Of a DNA stretch of 64,000 nucleotides, positions 11,300 to 22,959 are shown one piece after another (within the stretch, counting starts at the first letter, position 1; each line of letters opens with the position of its first letter). The notes below the pieces were generated by a model. It had not been told where the DNA came from. It was given only the letters and a program-made list of their open reading frames with translations, and searched no databases. The DNA comes from Acestrorhynchus altus. Lineage: Eukaryota > Chordata > Actinopteri > Characiformes > Acestrorhynchidae. Both the position numbers and the translations under genes were made by a program. The DNA lies in NCBI GenBank assembly GCA_034509495.1, contig CM067507.1:7573275-7637274 (forward strand). Reading direction: 5' to 3'.

Positions 11300-12823
11300 C
11301 CCCCTTAATGAGTCATAATGAGTCAATTAAAGCTTAGGAAGGTATTTAAGTTCTATGCCTGTGGCAAAATGGCACAATTGTGCCAATTTGTCATTTAGGG
11401 TTATCAAATATAAAATAACATTAGGATATGAAGTTGTTGTTCTTAAAATGGTCTTCAAAATAGGATTGTCCAAACATTTATAGGTTAGAAGGTTCTTTGC
11501 AAAATTCCTCATTGTAACTCACCCTTCATCTCTATCAGTCAGATGATAAATATGAGTGTCACTGCTAGGTTGAGAAAAATATCCAACAAATAAAGCTCTG
11601 AGACCAGAAACTCACCACTGACACTCTTACCCACATTCTTATCCACAAAGGTCCAGTGCTGCTGCAGGGTTGTGTATAGTCGTGCAAAAGCTCACCTCAT
11701 GCCACTTGTTTAATTAGTTGGTCTCATTCTCCAAGCAACTGATTTGTTATGTGCGATGAGCTCCTGGTTGTTTGCACTGAAAATCTGCAGTCACTGTGGC
11801 ACACTGAAGATGAGACTGGTGACCTATAGTGTAGACCAGTCACAGTCTCACACTGTACACCAGCAAGGTGGTGCTGCACAGCAGAAGCTCCAATAGTGGC
11901 CAGTGAATGTATATGCCATACGTTTATTTTGTAACTCAAGCATTAGACCACACATGAATTGTCTCTGAAAGAATGTGGAGCATTAACTCACAAGAAATGG
12001 GACCAGCTCTTGGCTTATGAGTCACGGTTGTGAATTCGGAGAACACTGGATGGCAGTCTGCGGGTGTTCAGAGGCCGTAAATGAAGCATTACCTGTTTCA
12101 GCGGGAACTCCCATTTCTGCAACCCTTGCCTTCTTTTTTAGAGAAGTTTCTCAGTGTAACACACTTCCCTCTGCTTATCTCTCCTGCCACTCCAAAAACT
12201 CTCTCTCCCTCCCTCTTGCTTGTTTGAAACAGACACTGATCTCTTTTGATTGTGAGAGGGCACCAGCCCTCTGGTCATTTGATATTTCACGCCCTTTATA
12301 TTTAGCCGCAATGTGTCTGTCCCTTCTCTTCTCTCTCAGTTTTGCAATCAGGATAATCAATCTGAAGTTCTGCTCTCTTTCTTGATCTCTCTCATTCTGT
12401 CTGTCTGATGGCCTCTTGCTGTTTTGATGTGACGGATCATTCCATCCCATAATTTTGTGGCAACCTCAACAAGACAAAAAACTGGAGGCTGACAGAAGTT
12501 ATTTATTTATTTGAGTTATTCATTCAAGGGACACAGCTTGTTAGAAAATCCCCATTTATTAGCAAAATTATAGTTTACATTGATGTATCCAGATACATAT
12601 GGTGTATGACAGACTCCTTCAGCAACCCCAATCAGGAATGGCTGCATGGAATTGGGGAACCAAACATGCTCTATTGGTAGCTGTAGTGTTCTCTAGCCCA
12701 CATCCCTGCTCGGACAACCCCCCACCTCCCCTTGTCATCACCTGTGCACCTACCTTAAAGTTCCTACGATTAAGGTAGGTGCACTACCTTAAACTATATA
12801 GGTATACATTTACATATTGTAGA
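11300..12823. other. No gene seen
   Basis: About 1.5 kb. A pyrimidine-rich stretch at about 12120-12410 yields a 122-codon open frame, but its composition is low-complexity and it matches no family I know. No other structure was noted. Confidence 0.45.
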
Positions 12824-12960
12824 CCACTGGTTCCCAATTCCAGTCCTGGAGGACTTGCTATCCTGCACATTTTTCCCTGCTCCTGATCCAGCTAATCAGC
12901 AAATTAACAAGGCCTTCCTGAGTTAAATCAGAGTGCAGGACCACAGATGGGAACCACCTG
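12824..12960. mobile_element. Palindromic MITE-like repeat
   Basis: The ends CCACTGGTTCCCAATTCCAG and GGGAACCACCTG are inverted and approximately symmetrical around an AT-rich centre. The body shares TCCTGGAGGAC and the CTGATCCAGCTAATCAG type core with the MITEs at 4154 and 55379. No target duplication is visible. Confidence 0.5.
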
Positions 12961-14649
12961 CCCAATTTGTCAGCTGCACCTACATGAAAAGTATCATTTA
13001 CAGATTACAGATTCCCACAATAACCCAAATTAGGAATGGCTGCACTTGTAGGCTATAGGAGAGCTAAGGACATTATGGAGGAGGATGCATCTGGGATATG
13101 TTTGAAAGTGAGAGGATTCTGTAGTATTACTTGGTGAATCAGCTCTTTACCACCATAATGATGTTCAGCCAACATAACAAACAGTGTGTAACTACTGTCA
13201 GTGCAGACAGGGCAATAGGTTCAATAAAGTGGGGACACATACTATTACATTTGAACCTCAAACTTGATTTATTTTATACTGAAGACCCAATAAACTACCA
13301 TAACCCGTTCTAGCTGAGTGGTGACATCGTCAGCTTAACTTTTATTGCATTTTATTTATTAATTAATTGTAAGTTGGGGAATACAACTCTTTTTGTACTG
13401 AGGCTGATAAGATCCTGGCAGCGACTAGCTTTTCTCTTTCACTTGCACTTTTGTCCATCAATTACCTGTAAGTAATTAACGTCTGTGATATGCATCAGCA
13501 AGATAAGTAACCATCTCTTCCATCCCAGAGCAAAGACCTGTGGTGCTGTTTCAGCAATTCCTGATTGGAGCTTTTAAATAATCAAATTTTTTTTTTGTTC
13601 TACTCAGAGCAGACCACACAGTTTTTTTTTTTTCAAAACCATACATAAGCCAATATTTCCACATCCATTTTTTCCACAGATACTGATATAAATGCTATGC
13701 TTTTGGATGGAGCATCAGGACCAGGGTAGTTTTCCACACTGAATTCAGAATTGGTTGGACACACCAATCTCATGATGTTCTGGGTTTAATTTCTCATAAG
13801 GTCAGTTATTACACACGACACATATCACCGCAGATTCAAAGACAAGACACAAACACTCATAGAGAGACAAATATCTTTATGAAATGACTAAATGCAACTT
13901 GGCTTGACCATTGCTCCATGGCTACTGTTCAGAAACAGAAAACCCTGCGCTCGTGGCCTCATCACATGCCAAAAATAGCCCTCCCAGAAAAAAGATGTGT
14001 GGACAAGAGAGAGACAAATGGAGCTCTGCTGATCTACTGTGCAAGACTCCGAGGCTCTTCCAAAGGTTTGTGTCATCGTGGCTGCTTTTTTAACCCTTTT
14101 AGACAAGCTAGAAGACAATGAATAGTTGCCAAAATGCACTGAAGAGTCACTGAAAAGAACAGAAAAAGATGGCTCATTTGGATTTAAAAAGATGTTTACA
14201 AATAAGTGTGTACAAACTACAGAAAGTAATTAATAAAAAAGTTAATAAACAAACCAGCCAACAGAAGGGTTAACCTATCAACAGTCAAAAAAATCCCAAA
14301 AGAGCAAATACAAATAAAATAAAAATAAATGAAATTTAATGAGTGAATAAATAAATCAATAAATAAAACAAACAAGTGCTAATAAAAAAAATTAATAAAT
14401 GACTACATGTCTAAATGACAAAATTGAAGCACATCAGTTTAAAAAAATGCATCCATCATCCATGTAGTTGCTGCATCCCAGCTGTGCTTATACTAGTCTT
14501 TCAGTGTTGTAACAGAAGATCAACCAAGTCCCCCTTGTCTCTCTCACTGTGGAACTGCGGAGATCAAGACACTGAAACGTTCTCTCTTTATGTGATCATG
14601 AGCCCTGCCCAATTTCCCACACCACTGTGTGACCTTTTGACCTCTGACC
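12961..14649. other. Downstream flank and probable 3' UTR of the C1QL gene
   Basis: No other gene seen. Because the C1QL gene runs on the minus strand, this 1.7 kb follows its stop codon at 14650 and probably includes its 3' untranslated region. The transcript end cannot be fixed by eye. Several TTTATT strings (AATAAA on the minus strand) occur, for example near 13266 and 13345. Confidence 0.4.
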
Positions 14650-14829
14650 CTAATCAGAGTAGAGGATGAAGCCGGTGAAGGTGCTGTACTTGTTGCTGTT
14701 GCCACCATGGGCTTTGCCTCCATCCAACTTGATGAAGATTTCGTCTCCAGGGTCCAGATGCAGAATGACTGTGTTTGAGGCATAATCATAACTCTGGTCC
14801 TGATCCTGAGCTATAGCACTTGCCCTGAC
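14650..14829 (-). other. c1ql1: C1QL gene, coding exon 2
   Basis: 59 codons plus a TAG stop. It completes the C1q head (VRASAIAQDQDQSYDYAS, HLDPGDEIFIKLDGGKAHGG). It is preceded on the minus strand by a pyrimidine tract and CTAG acceptor. Confidence 0.93.
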
Positions 14830-17800
14830 CTAGAGAGAGAGTACACATACATACACACATATTAACGTATTTATGTTTTTTTCCATGTCAAGTATTCATT
14901 TTTTCACTGCTTTAGCAACCATTATTATAGTCATGCCAATGACATTATTTCAGTTTGAGCCTATTTGTCAACACTACCCTATGTATGCTTCTTTAATGTT
15001 TAAGTTGAAGCTGTTTCTCCCTTTGAACAAATCTTCTCACAGAATTGATTTGCTCTGTTTATTTTAAAATTCTCAAAACATGCTACTCAAAAATTGTCAA
15101 AACAAATATTTGTCGCATCAAATGAAGCACCCTGAATTGAGAGCTTTGTCTATACAGAGATGCACCGACAAAGATGAGTTACAGATACAATGAATTTATT
15201 TCATATTTTTATTAAAAGTGTAATCTGCCATATACATTATATTCTTTACATGTAAAACGAAATATTTTTGTTTTAGTTTTGATCAGTATAAATATAATGT
15301 CTGCACATGCATCCACAATGATGGGAAAGACTGCTGACCTGACAGATTATTGACACCTTCCACAAATAGAATAAGCCACAGAAGGTCATTGATGGCTGTT
15401 CTTAGAGTGCTGAATCAAACCATATTATTGGAAATTTGACTGAAAGGGGACGATATGGTGGAAAAACGTGCACCAGCAACAGGGATGACCACAGCCTTGA
15501 AAGGCTTGTCATGAAAATTTGACTCATGAACTTGGGAGAGCTTCACAAGGAGTGGACTAAGGCTGATATCAGTACACCAAGAGCCACCAAGCACAGATGT
15601 CTCCAGGAAAGGAGCTACACCTGCTGCATTCCTAATATCAAGCCCCTCCTGATGCTGAGACAGCATCTTACCTGGGCTAAGAAAAAATAGAACTGGACTG
15701 TTGCTCAATGCTCCAAAGTCTCAACTCAAGCCCCTAGAATCTGGAGGAAGAGTGGAGAGGCACAGAATCCAAGGTATCCATTGTCCAATGTGAAGTTTCT
15801 GCATTCTGAGATGGTTTAGAGTAGGATGTCATCTGCTGGTGTTGGTCCATTTTCTACAAGGAGATTTTAGAGCACTTCAGGTTTTCATCCTCTCCAGCAG
15901 GACATAGCACCTATCCACAACCAAAATGTCTTATTATATCTTGGGAAATATTCAAATAATTTGAGATGATGTATTTCTAATTTTCTTGAGCTACAGTATA
16001 AGCCATACTGATTATGATCAATTGTAATACTGTAGAATTACTGTCACTGCTTGAGAAACAGTTCATTACAATAAATGAAGCCAATGAAACCATTTAAAAC
16101 TGAATCTGATACTGAGGGGGTTGGGGGAGATATTAAATGGTAATGTGAGTTTATTTGTCATATGCTGACAAGTTGTTATCTGGAATGGAAGCTTTTCAGA
16201 GGGTCTCTGGACAGAAAAGTGCGGGAACCAGTGTATCAGCCAGGCGAGGAGACACTGTCCCTGCAGGCTGCTTCATCCCTTTCTTTTTAACATGAGTAAC
16301 AATGCTGACTCAAACAGCACACACTGTGTGTGTGTGAGTGCTAGATCAGTGTCGATTAGTGCTTAAAGCACTCAAGGTCAACACACAATAAACCCACACA
16401 AAAGAGTTGGTCCATTTTACGCTGTTTATCAACTCCGTAGTGCACATGTGACAAGTGTGATTTTAATAACTTCAGCAGAAATGACTGTAAGGTCACATTT
16501 GGCTTCATACAATATACACACACATACATTAGATCACACAAAAACAAACACATCCTATACCTTCGGAGTTGTGCATTGTTTCATTAATTTTCATTTATAG
16601 AAGATGCCTGCAAGTTTGAATGTTTTTTTTTTTTACTGTGAAGCAGAAAACAAATAGGACAAAATACCAGAGTGTGTACTATTCACCCCCCTAAAGTCAG
16701 TTTGTGGAGCCTATAAGCTGCCACATCTTGCCTCTGGGATTTTTGCCCATTCCTCAGGGCAAAACTGAGTATGGGCTTTGGCTAGGCCATTTTAATACAT
16801 TTACAAGTTTCCCCTTAAACTACACGAGTGTTGCTTTAGCAGTATGCTTTGGATCATTGTTCTGTTGGAAAGTGAACCTCCATCCCAGGCTCAAATCACT
16901 GATAGACTGAACCAGGTTTCGCTGAAGAATATCCCTGTATTTAGCACCATCAATCTTCCCTTTGACTTGAAACATCCCCACAGCATGATGCTGCCCCCAC
17001 CATGTTTCACTGTGGTGATAGTGTTTTTGGGGTGATGAGATGTGTTCGTTTTGTGCCACACATAGCATTTTCCTTGGTGGCTGAAAAGTTCAATTTTGGT
17101 CTCATCTCATGTGTCTCACACATGCCTTGTGCCTATTTTTGCCTTTTTTTCTGACCACTCTTCTATAAAGCTCAGGTCTATGAAGTGTATGGCTTATTGT
17201 GGTCATATGGACAGATATTCCAGTCTCTGCTTGGAAACTCTGTAGCTCCTTCAGGGTTACCTTTGGTCTCTGTGCTGCCTCTCTGATTAATGCCCTCCTT
17301 ACCCGGTCTGAGAGTTTTGGTGGGCAGCTGCTTTGTTGTGGTACCATGTTCTTTTCATTTGATGATAATAAGAATTAGATGGTGCTCCAGGGGAGCTAGA
17401 GATTTAGATTTTTTTGATTTGTACTTCTCGACAACTTTGTCCCTGACTTGTTTGTTCTCCTTGAGCTTCATATTGTTGTTTGATTAGTGGTGCCTCTTGC
17501 TTAATGGTGTTGCAGCCTCTGGGGCCTTTCAGAAAAGATATGTATATACTGACAGATCATACAGGTGGACTTCATTTCACTAAGCATGTGACTTCTGAAG
17601 GTAATTGGTTGCACCAGAACTATTTAGGGGCTTCAAAGCAAATGGGGTGAATACATATGTACATTTTGTGCAGATGCATCACATACAATTCTGATAAGAA
17701 ATATCATGTAACAAAGTAGGTTAAAAGCAAAGGGGTGTGGTCTGTGGGGTGTGTGTGTGTGGGGGGGTACTGTGGCATGACACTGTATATGTAGTTATAT

Positions 17801-20587
17801 TTAATGTTTAGGTATTATATTTGTATTTATGTTTATGTAAATACAAGATGACATTCTGCCTTTCAACTTTAGTCATCATAATTTCATTTCAAATCCAGTG
17901 TATAAAGTAACAAAAGTACTGAAAACTGCATCTTCATCCAAATTATTCACATTGTAGGTTAACTCTGTCAGCTGTAATGTAATGGCTCTAAGCCATGTTC
18001 CTCTTTTCATGCAGCTAGAATTGTAATGAGGTTTAGAACATTATTAACATGGTTTTAACATTTTACATTAACATTCTATTATTTTAAACACTTCATCAAA
18101 TAAAATGCTGTATTTATGTGAAGATAATTTCATTGGATATATTTGTAATCATTTAAAATGTTGCAAGGCTTGCTTTTGTCTGCTTTTGTATTCATGAGAG
18201 AAAAAGAACAGGTGTACTACAGAATAGGACAGAATGCCCTTTGGGTTTGAGAATGGTCCTGCTTGAACATTAATACATTTTTCTATTTGTCGGAATGTGT
18301 TGCTATTACATATATATGATTCCATTTGGTTATCTAAACACACTCTTCTTCCCATTTATGTCTCTCATTTTCAAGAGTTATCAACTGTTAATGATTTGAA
18401 AATTATCTGATTTTTTTGTACCATCAAAGAGCACCGTTTTGTGATGGTCCTAGTATTTTGTATGTCTCCAAATGGCTGTCAGTTTGCTGTGGTTTTCTGT
18501 TAGCCTTGTTTAGTTTGTGCTTTTAGCACTTGACAGGTGTTGTTGCCATCATGCTAACAGCATTTGGCATCGACAGTGCTGTCCGTAAGACTAAGATTCC
18601 TCTGTGTATGTGTGTCCCTGATGGGCTTGTCTTTTTACACTTCAGAGTGTCAAATGCTATCACAAATGTAAAATTGTAGGAAAAGTGCCCTTTTGCATTT
18701 AGCATTACAGTTATTGCTACAGAACTTTTTATTTAGGGTAAAGTTATTAAATGTTGTGAGTGAAATATTCCAGCCAGTTTTGTGTGTGTATGTGTACATG
18801 TGTTTTACCGACATGCTTAATATATATAGTAAGTATATGTTAGTATATGCATGTATGCATAGACCCTCAATCCCTGTTGCTGCCTTGCTGATTCACTGGC
18901 TGAGTGTTTCATGTGTGTATGTGTACAAGAACTGTATGTGTTTAAGAAAGCTACTGATTCGAGTTGACATAGCAAGGGAAGCCAGAAGAGAAGGATACAC
19001 AAAAACACACACAAGCAACCATACTGTTCATGGCTTGTCCTGCGGAGAAAGCCTTTGGTTCAGTGAAACCTCATAAGCTCTCACTTCTGTTTACGCTGAG
19101 TAGAGTACACAGCAAAATATGTAGTGACACTCCTCAACGTCTTAAAAAAAAAAAATAACTCCATTGGTGTTTGTGGCAGCGTACACACATTTCTACTGCA
19201 GCATTCAGATTCCCCTGAGGGTTTCATTACAGAACAGGGGAACTTAACATTCTGTGCCTGGACAGATGGGATACGACTGGGCATGACTTATAATCATGCT
19301 GTGTTTATAGGTGTTTTTTGTCTGTCTGTCCATCATATAGCTCTGTTCCAGTTGTCTGTGCAAGTACATAGAGTTTATTGATTTACTCTAAATTATTATT
19401 TATAATTTAATTATACATAATTATATTTTATAATTTATTTGGTTCCTATCAGTTTCCTTCTCTTCAGGAATGAATAAATTGCATAAATGGCTGTGTACTG
19501 CACAGGTAAAGTTATTTACCCCAAGGTACAAACCACATAAATGTACCTTTAAAGATATGAAATATTCCAAAGGATGTCTCCAAATGAGTTTTAAAGATAC
19601 AATGCATTTATTATACCAGAGAAAATGTACCTTTTATATTTACCCTTTTTAATAAAAACTAAAATCAAGACAGAACTGTAAAACATATATAGATTAAAAC
19701 ATGATACAGATTAGATTAGATAATCTAATCTAATCTAATCTAATATAATCTAATCTAATCTAATCTGTAATGTGTTCTACTATAGATCTTTTACAGTAGC
19801 AGAAGATATACAAAAGTATACCTCATCACACCACCCCAGTAAAGTGTTTGTACCAAAAAAGTACTGTCTAATTCATTTAAGTTGTAGGAAGTGTAAGAAC
19901 TCCATAGAAATCTGTTAAGAAGTGAAGCAATGACAGAACCCTCACCTGTCCATTCTTCAGAAGATCCGCCCACATGCTAGTCCCATCTCCACCCCTCATC
20001 AGAACATTGTAGGTAAAGAAGTATGTTCCGGGAACCTTGCACACAAACTTCCCTGATGAGCCATCATAGTTATTCCCGATGTTGGTGACCACATCATCGA
20101 ACCTTAGGATTTCATAGCCCTCCTGTGGGTTCCGCAGACCTGCATAGAATGCCACGCGGGGCCCCATCGTGTAGGTGGCAGTGCTGATGCCTGTTGCAGC
20201 CCTGCCTCCCAAGGAGAAAATTCCTGTTTGCTCAACTTCATTCTTTTCCCCTGGTGGACCCATGGGTCCTGGCGGACCTGGCTCTCCAGGTGGTCCCGGA
20301 GGTCCAGGAGGCCCAGGCTTTCCTGGTCGTCCTGGCCTACCCTGTGGCCCGTGGGCATAGGTGGGGAGCGGAGGGCCCATGCTGTGATCAGATAGGGCCT
20401 CTGCCTCCGCCTGGATATGTGTGACTGCTGTTCCCATTGCACCAGCCGTTGTGCCACCTGCTTTATCGAGGTATGGGTCACACACCATTCGGCAGGTGCC
20501 CAGCATCTCGTATCGCCCAGCATCGTCGTTGCCACCCACTGAGCTGACCAGGACAGGGATGAGCACCACCAGGATTAGAAGCAACAT
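14650..20587 (-). CDS. c1ql1: C1q-like (C1QL family) secreted protein, two coding exons, C1QL1-like
   Basis: The coding exons are 20587-19946 and 14829-14650 (273 aa), joined at CAG|GTGAGG and CTCTCTAG|GTC. Residues 1-16 (MLLLILVVLIPVLVSS) form the signal peptide. Then comes the family hallmark YEMLGTCRMVCDPY with Cys32 and Cys36, used by relatives for disulfide-linked assembly. Gly-X-Y triplets occupy residues 80-115. A C1q head follows from about residue 137, with VAFYAGLRNPQEGYE, MRGGDGTSMWADL, RASAIAQD, and ending KYSTFTGFILYSD. ATG 20587 is the first in-frame ATG and matches the family start; the upstream extension has none. C1QL proteins are secreted synaptic organisers that form trimers and higher oligomers. 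The last collagen triplets are eroded (NEVEQTGIFSLGG), which is unusual. The C1QL1 assignment rests on ALSDHS and HGPQGRPGRPGKPG; C1QL4 or a fish paralogue is possible. Confidence 0.93.
15300..16000 (+). mobile_element. Tc1-like transposase relic in the C1QL intron
   Basis: The plus strand carries ordered but broken Tc1 transposase text. GGGAAAGACTGCTGACCTG is at about 15323, GAAAAACGTGCACCAGCAAC at 15462, CTTCACAAGGAGTGGACTAA at 15541, GAGGAAGAGTGGAGAGGCAC at 15742, and CATCTGCTGGTGTTGG at 15829. These correspond to the DNA-binding domain and the first half of the catalytic domain of a family common in fish. Stops interrupt the frame and the second half is lost. Boundaries are approximate and terminal repeats are not clear. 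Confidence 0.7.
16630..17785 (-). mobile_element. Tc1-like element relic in the C1QL intron
   Basis: On the minus strand two transposase blocks are readable. One is at 17347-17102 (LSDRVRRALIREAAQRPKVT, a paired-domain helix-turn-helix). The other is at 17068-16820 (QHHAVGMFQVKGKIDGAKY, TFQQNNDPKHTAKA). The sequence between them is shortened. The catalytic block keeps QQNNDPKHT, so the second catalytic Asp (usually QQDND) has become Asn. ATTCACCCCC near 16681 and GGGGTGAATACATA near 17645 are inner parts of the terminal repeats. The outer end may be GGCATGACACTG near 17773. Dead copy. Confidence 0.78.
17790..19700. other. C1QL intron, no further element recognised
   Basis: About 1.9 kb of intronic AT-rich DNA. 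A 127-codon frame at 18693-19076 is without recognisable domains and is judged fortuitous. Confidence 0.45.
19708..19766. repeat. TAATC pentanucleotide repeat with a perfect hairpin
   Basis: A run of TAATC units, preceded by the same motif inverted. AGATTAGATTAGAT (19708-19721) and ATCTAATCTAATCT (19723-19736) are exact reverse complements, separated by one base. It lies in the large C1QL intron, about 180 bp from the splice donor. Confidence 0.9.
19946..20587 (-). other. c1ql1: C1QL gene, coding exon 1
   Basis: 214 codons: signal peptide, Cys pair, collagen tract and the first half of the C1q head. The exon ends after LLKNGQ, in phase 0, at a GTGAGG donor. Confidence 0.93.
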
Positions 20588-20764
20588 GACGGCGGCTGCG
20601 GCCCCCAGCAGGGTCTTCCGTCCCAGGCTGAGGCGGGAGAGGGGTGGGGCCGCCAGCGCGGAGCTCTCCACGCACGGTGGAATGGTGAGAGGCAAATGGG
20701 AGATGGAACCCAACTCCCTCCACCTAGAAAGTCAACACGAGGACACTGGAGGGTCCTCTCAGTA

Positions 20765-20935
20765 TGTGTGTGTGTGTGTGTGTGTGTGCAAATGTGTGTG
20801 TGCAAATGTGTGTGTGTGCAAATGTGTGTGTGTGTGTGTGCACGCAAATGTGTGTGCAGGATAAAAGAGATGGCAGTTGAGCAAGGTCTGTTAGCAGGTG
20901 AGCAGAGAAGAGTCTGTGTATGTGTGTGTGTGTGT
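20765..20935. repeat. Interrupted GT-rich array upstream of the C1QL start codon
   Basis: (GT)n blocks separated by GCAAAT repeats at 20765-20850, with a further short run at 20917-20935. On the coding (minus) strand this is a CA-rich tract 180-350 bp before the ATG, so it lies in the 5' UTR or core promoter of the C1QL gene. Confidence 0.85.
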
Positions 20936-21292
20936 AGAGAAGGAGGAGAAGAAAGAGATAGAGGAGATGATGATGTTCTTACACTCTCCTGACATGACTC
21001 AGAGAAGGAAAGGGGGTGGGAGTGGGAGGAGAAATAAGAGGAGGCAGAGGGGACGGAGAAAGGAGGGATGATGGGAGGGAGAAGCGCAGCCAGACAAACC
21101 CAACACCCAAGACATCACAGAGTCATTTTAGTGTGCTTTTATTGTTCACTGTTTCGAAATGTGATTTTGTTTTCCACTTGTTGAGCTGGGAAATTTCTTC
21201 TGCTGGTGGATGAACAGAAAGAAAGAGAGAAGAAGATGGAAAATAGCCTTCTATGGCTATACCCATGAAGGGGTAATTCCTTGATTGACATG
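20936..21292. other. c1ql1: Upstream flank of the C1QL gene
   Basis: About 350 bp between the GT array and the Tc1 insertion. On the coding strand it is pyrimidine-rich (the plus strand is GGAG-rich at 20935-21080). This is the likely proximal promoter or 5' UTR by position only; no TATA box is evident. Confidence 0.35.
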
Positions 21293-21294
21293 TA

Positions 21295-22893
21295 CAGTGG
21301 GGAAAATAAGTATTTATTCAGTCACCAATTGTGCAAGTTCTCCCACTTAAAAAGATGAGAGAGGCCGTTAATTGACATCATAGGTAGACCTCAACTATGA
21401 GAGACAAAATGTGAAAAGAAAATTGAGAAAATCATTTTGTCTGACTTTTAAAGAATTTATTTGCAAATAATGGTGGAAAATAAGTATTTGGTCAATAACA
21501 AAAGTTCATCTCAATACTTTGTTGTATATCCTCTGTTGGCAATGACAGAGGTCAAATGTTTTCTGTAAGTCTTTACAAGGTTGGCACACACTGTTGCTGG
21601 TATGTTGGCCCATTCCTCCATGCAGATCTCCTCTAGAGCATTGATGTTTTGGGGCTGTCGGCAGGCAACACGGACTTTTAACTCCCTCCAAAGGTTTTCG
21701 ATGGGGTTGAGATCGGGAGACTGGCTAGGCCACTCCAGGACTTTGAAATGTTTCTTACGAAGCCACTCCTTTGTTGCCCTGGCAGTGTGCTTGGGATCAT
21801 TGTCATGCTGAAAGACCCAGCCACGTTTCATCTTCATTGCCCTTGCTGATGGAAGGAGGTTTGCACCCAAAATCTCACAATACATGGCCCCATTCATTCT
21901 TTCATGTACACGGACGTCCTGGTCCCTTTGCAAAGAAACAGCCCCAAAGCATGATGTTGCCACCCCCATGCTTCACAGTTGGTATGGTGTTCTTTGGATG
22001 CAACTCCGCATTCACTGTCCTCCAAACACGACGAGTTGTGTTTTTACCAAATAGTTCTACTTTGGTTTCATCTGACCATATGACATTCTCCCAATACTCT
22101 TCTGGAACATCCAAATGCTCTCTAGTAAACTTCAGACGTGCCTGGATATGGACTGGCTTAAGCAGGGGGACACGTCTGGCACTGCAAGATCTGAGTCCCT
22201 GGTGTCGTAGTGTGTTGCTGATGGTAGCCTTTGTAACGTTGGTCCCAGCTTTCTGCAGGTCATTCACTAGATCCCCCCTTGTGGTTCTGAGATTTTTCCT
22301 CACCGTTCTTGTGATCATTTTGGACCCACGGGCTGAGATCTTGCGTGGAGCCCCAGATCGAGGGAGATTAGTAGTGGTCTTGTAGGTCTTCCATTTTCTA
22401 ATTATTGCTCCCACAGTAGATTTCTTCACACCAAGCTGCTTGCCTATTGCAGATTCAGTCTTCCCAGCCTGGTGCAGGTCTACAATTCGGTTTCTTGTGT
22501 CCTCCGACAGCTCTTTCGTCTTCGCCATAGTGGAGTTTGGAGTGTGACTGTTTGAGGTTGTGGGCAGGTGTCTTTTATACTGTTAACGACTTCAAACAGG
22601 TGCCATTAATACAGGTAATGATTGGGGGAAAGAGGAGCCTCTTAAAAAAGAAGTTACAGGTCTGTGACAGACAGAAATCTTGCTTGTTTGTAGGTGACCA
22701 AATACTTATTTTCCACCATTATTTGCAATAAATTCTTTAAAAGTCAGACAAAATTATTTTCTCAATTTTTTTTTCACATTTTGTCTCTCATAGTTGAGGT
22801 CTACCTATGATGTCAATTACAGGCCTCTCTCATCTTTTTAAGTGGGAGAACTTGCACAATTGGTGACTGACTAAATACTTATTTTCCCCACTG
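21295..22893 (-). mobile_element. Full-length Tc1-like transposon, 1.6 kb, with IR/DR ends
   Basis: The element starts CAGTGGGGAAAATAAGTATT at 21295 and ends with the inverted copy ...ATTTTCCCCACTG at 22893. Both ends are flanked by TA (21293-21294, 22894-22895). The terminal inverted repeats are about 210 bp, and each contains an inner direct repeat of the tip (AAAATAAGTATTTGGTC near 21478 and its complement near 22690). This is the IR/DR layout of Sleeping Beauty-type fish elements. The two arms are very similar over their whole length. The length of 1599 bp is canonical. It carries one transposase frame on the minus strand, described separately. It is the best-preserved mobile element in the window. 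Confidence 0.95.
21511..22528 (-). pseudogene. Tc1 transposase with one frame break, DD34E residues kept
   Basis: The frame starts at ATG 22528 (MAKTKELSEDTRNRIVDLHQ) and runs 208 codons to a stop at 21902. A second frame continues the same protein to a stop at 21511. The join lies near 21916, just after FFAKGPG. Comparing with the usual text there, a five-base deletion would explain it. Apart from that the protein is complete: paired helix-turn-helix (GKQLGVKKSTVGAIIRKW), catalytic Asp in IWSDETKVELFG, second Asp in QHDNDPKHTA, and Glu in NPIENLW exactly 34 residues later. Full length would be about 340 residues, normal for Tc1. As written it cannot make active enzyme without frameshifting or a sequence correction. 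Confidence 0.9.
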
Positions 22894-22959
22894 TACATAG
22901 TCAGAGGGGTTTGGTATGAAATGGTTAATTGTAGGGGAACTAAGGGTGCTTTCAGACCA

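Noticed and set aside
12017..12385. 122-codon plus-strand frame
   Set aside because: It is driven by a pyrimidine-rich low-complexity stretch, and I recognise no domain or homologue.
18693..19076. 127-codon plus-strand frame in the C1QL intron
   Set aside because: It lies inside an intron on the opposite strand, with no domain and no GC or codon signal.
20588..20713. N-terminal extension of the C1QL frame upstream of 20587
   Set aside because: No ATG occurs in it, and relatives start at the MLLLILVV-type signal peptide.
20421..20864. 147-codon plus-strand frame opposite the C1QL exon
   Set aside because: It is the antisense shadow of a GC-rich coding exon running into the GT array.
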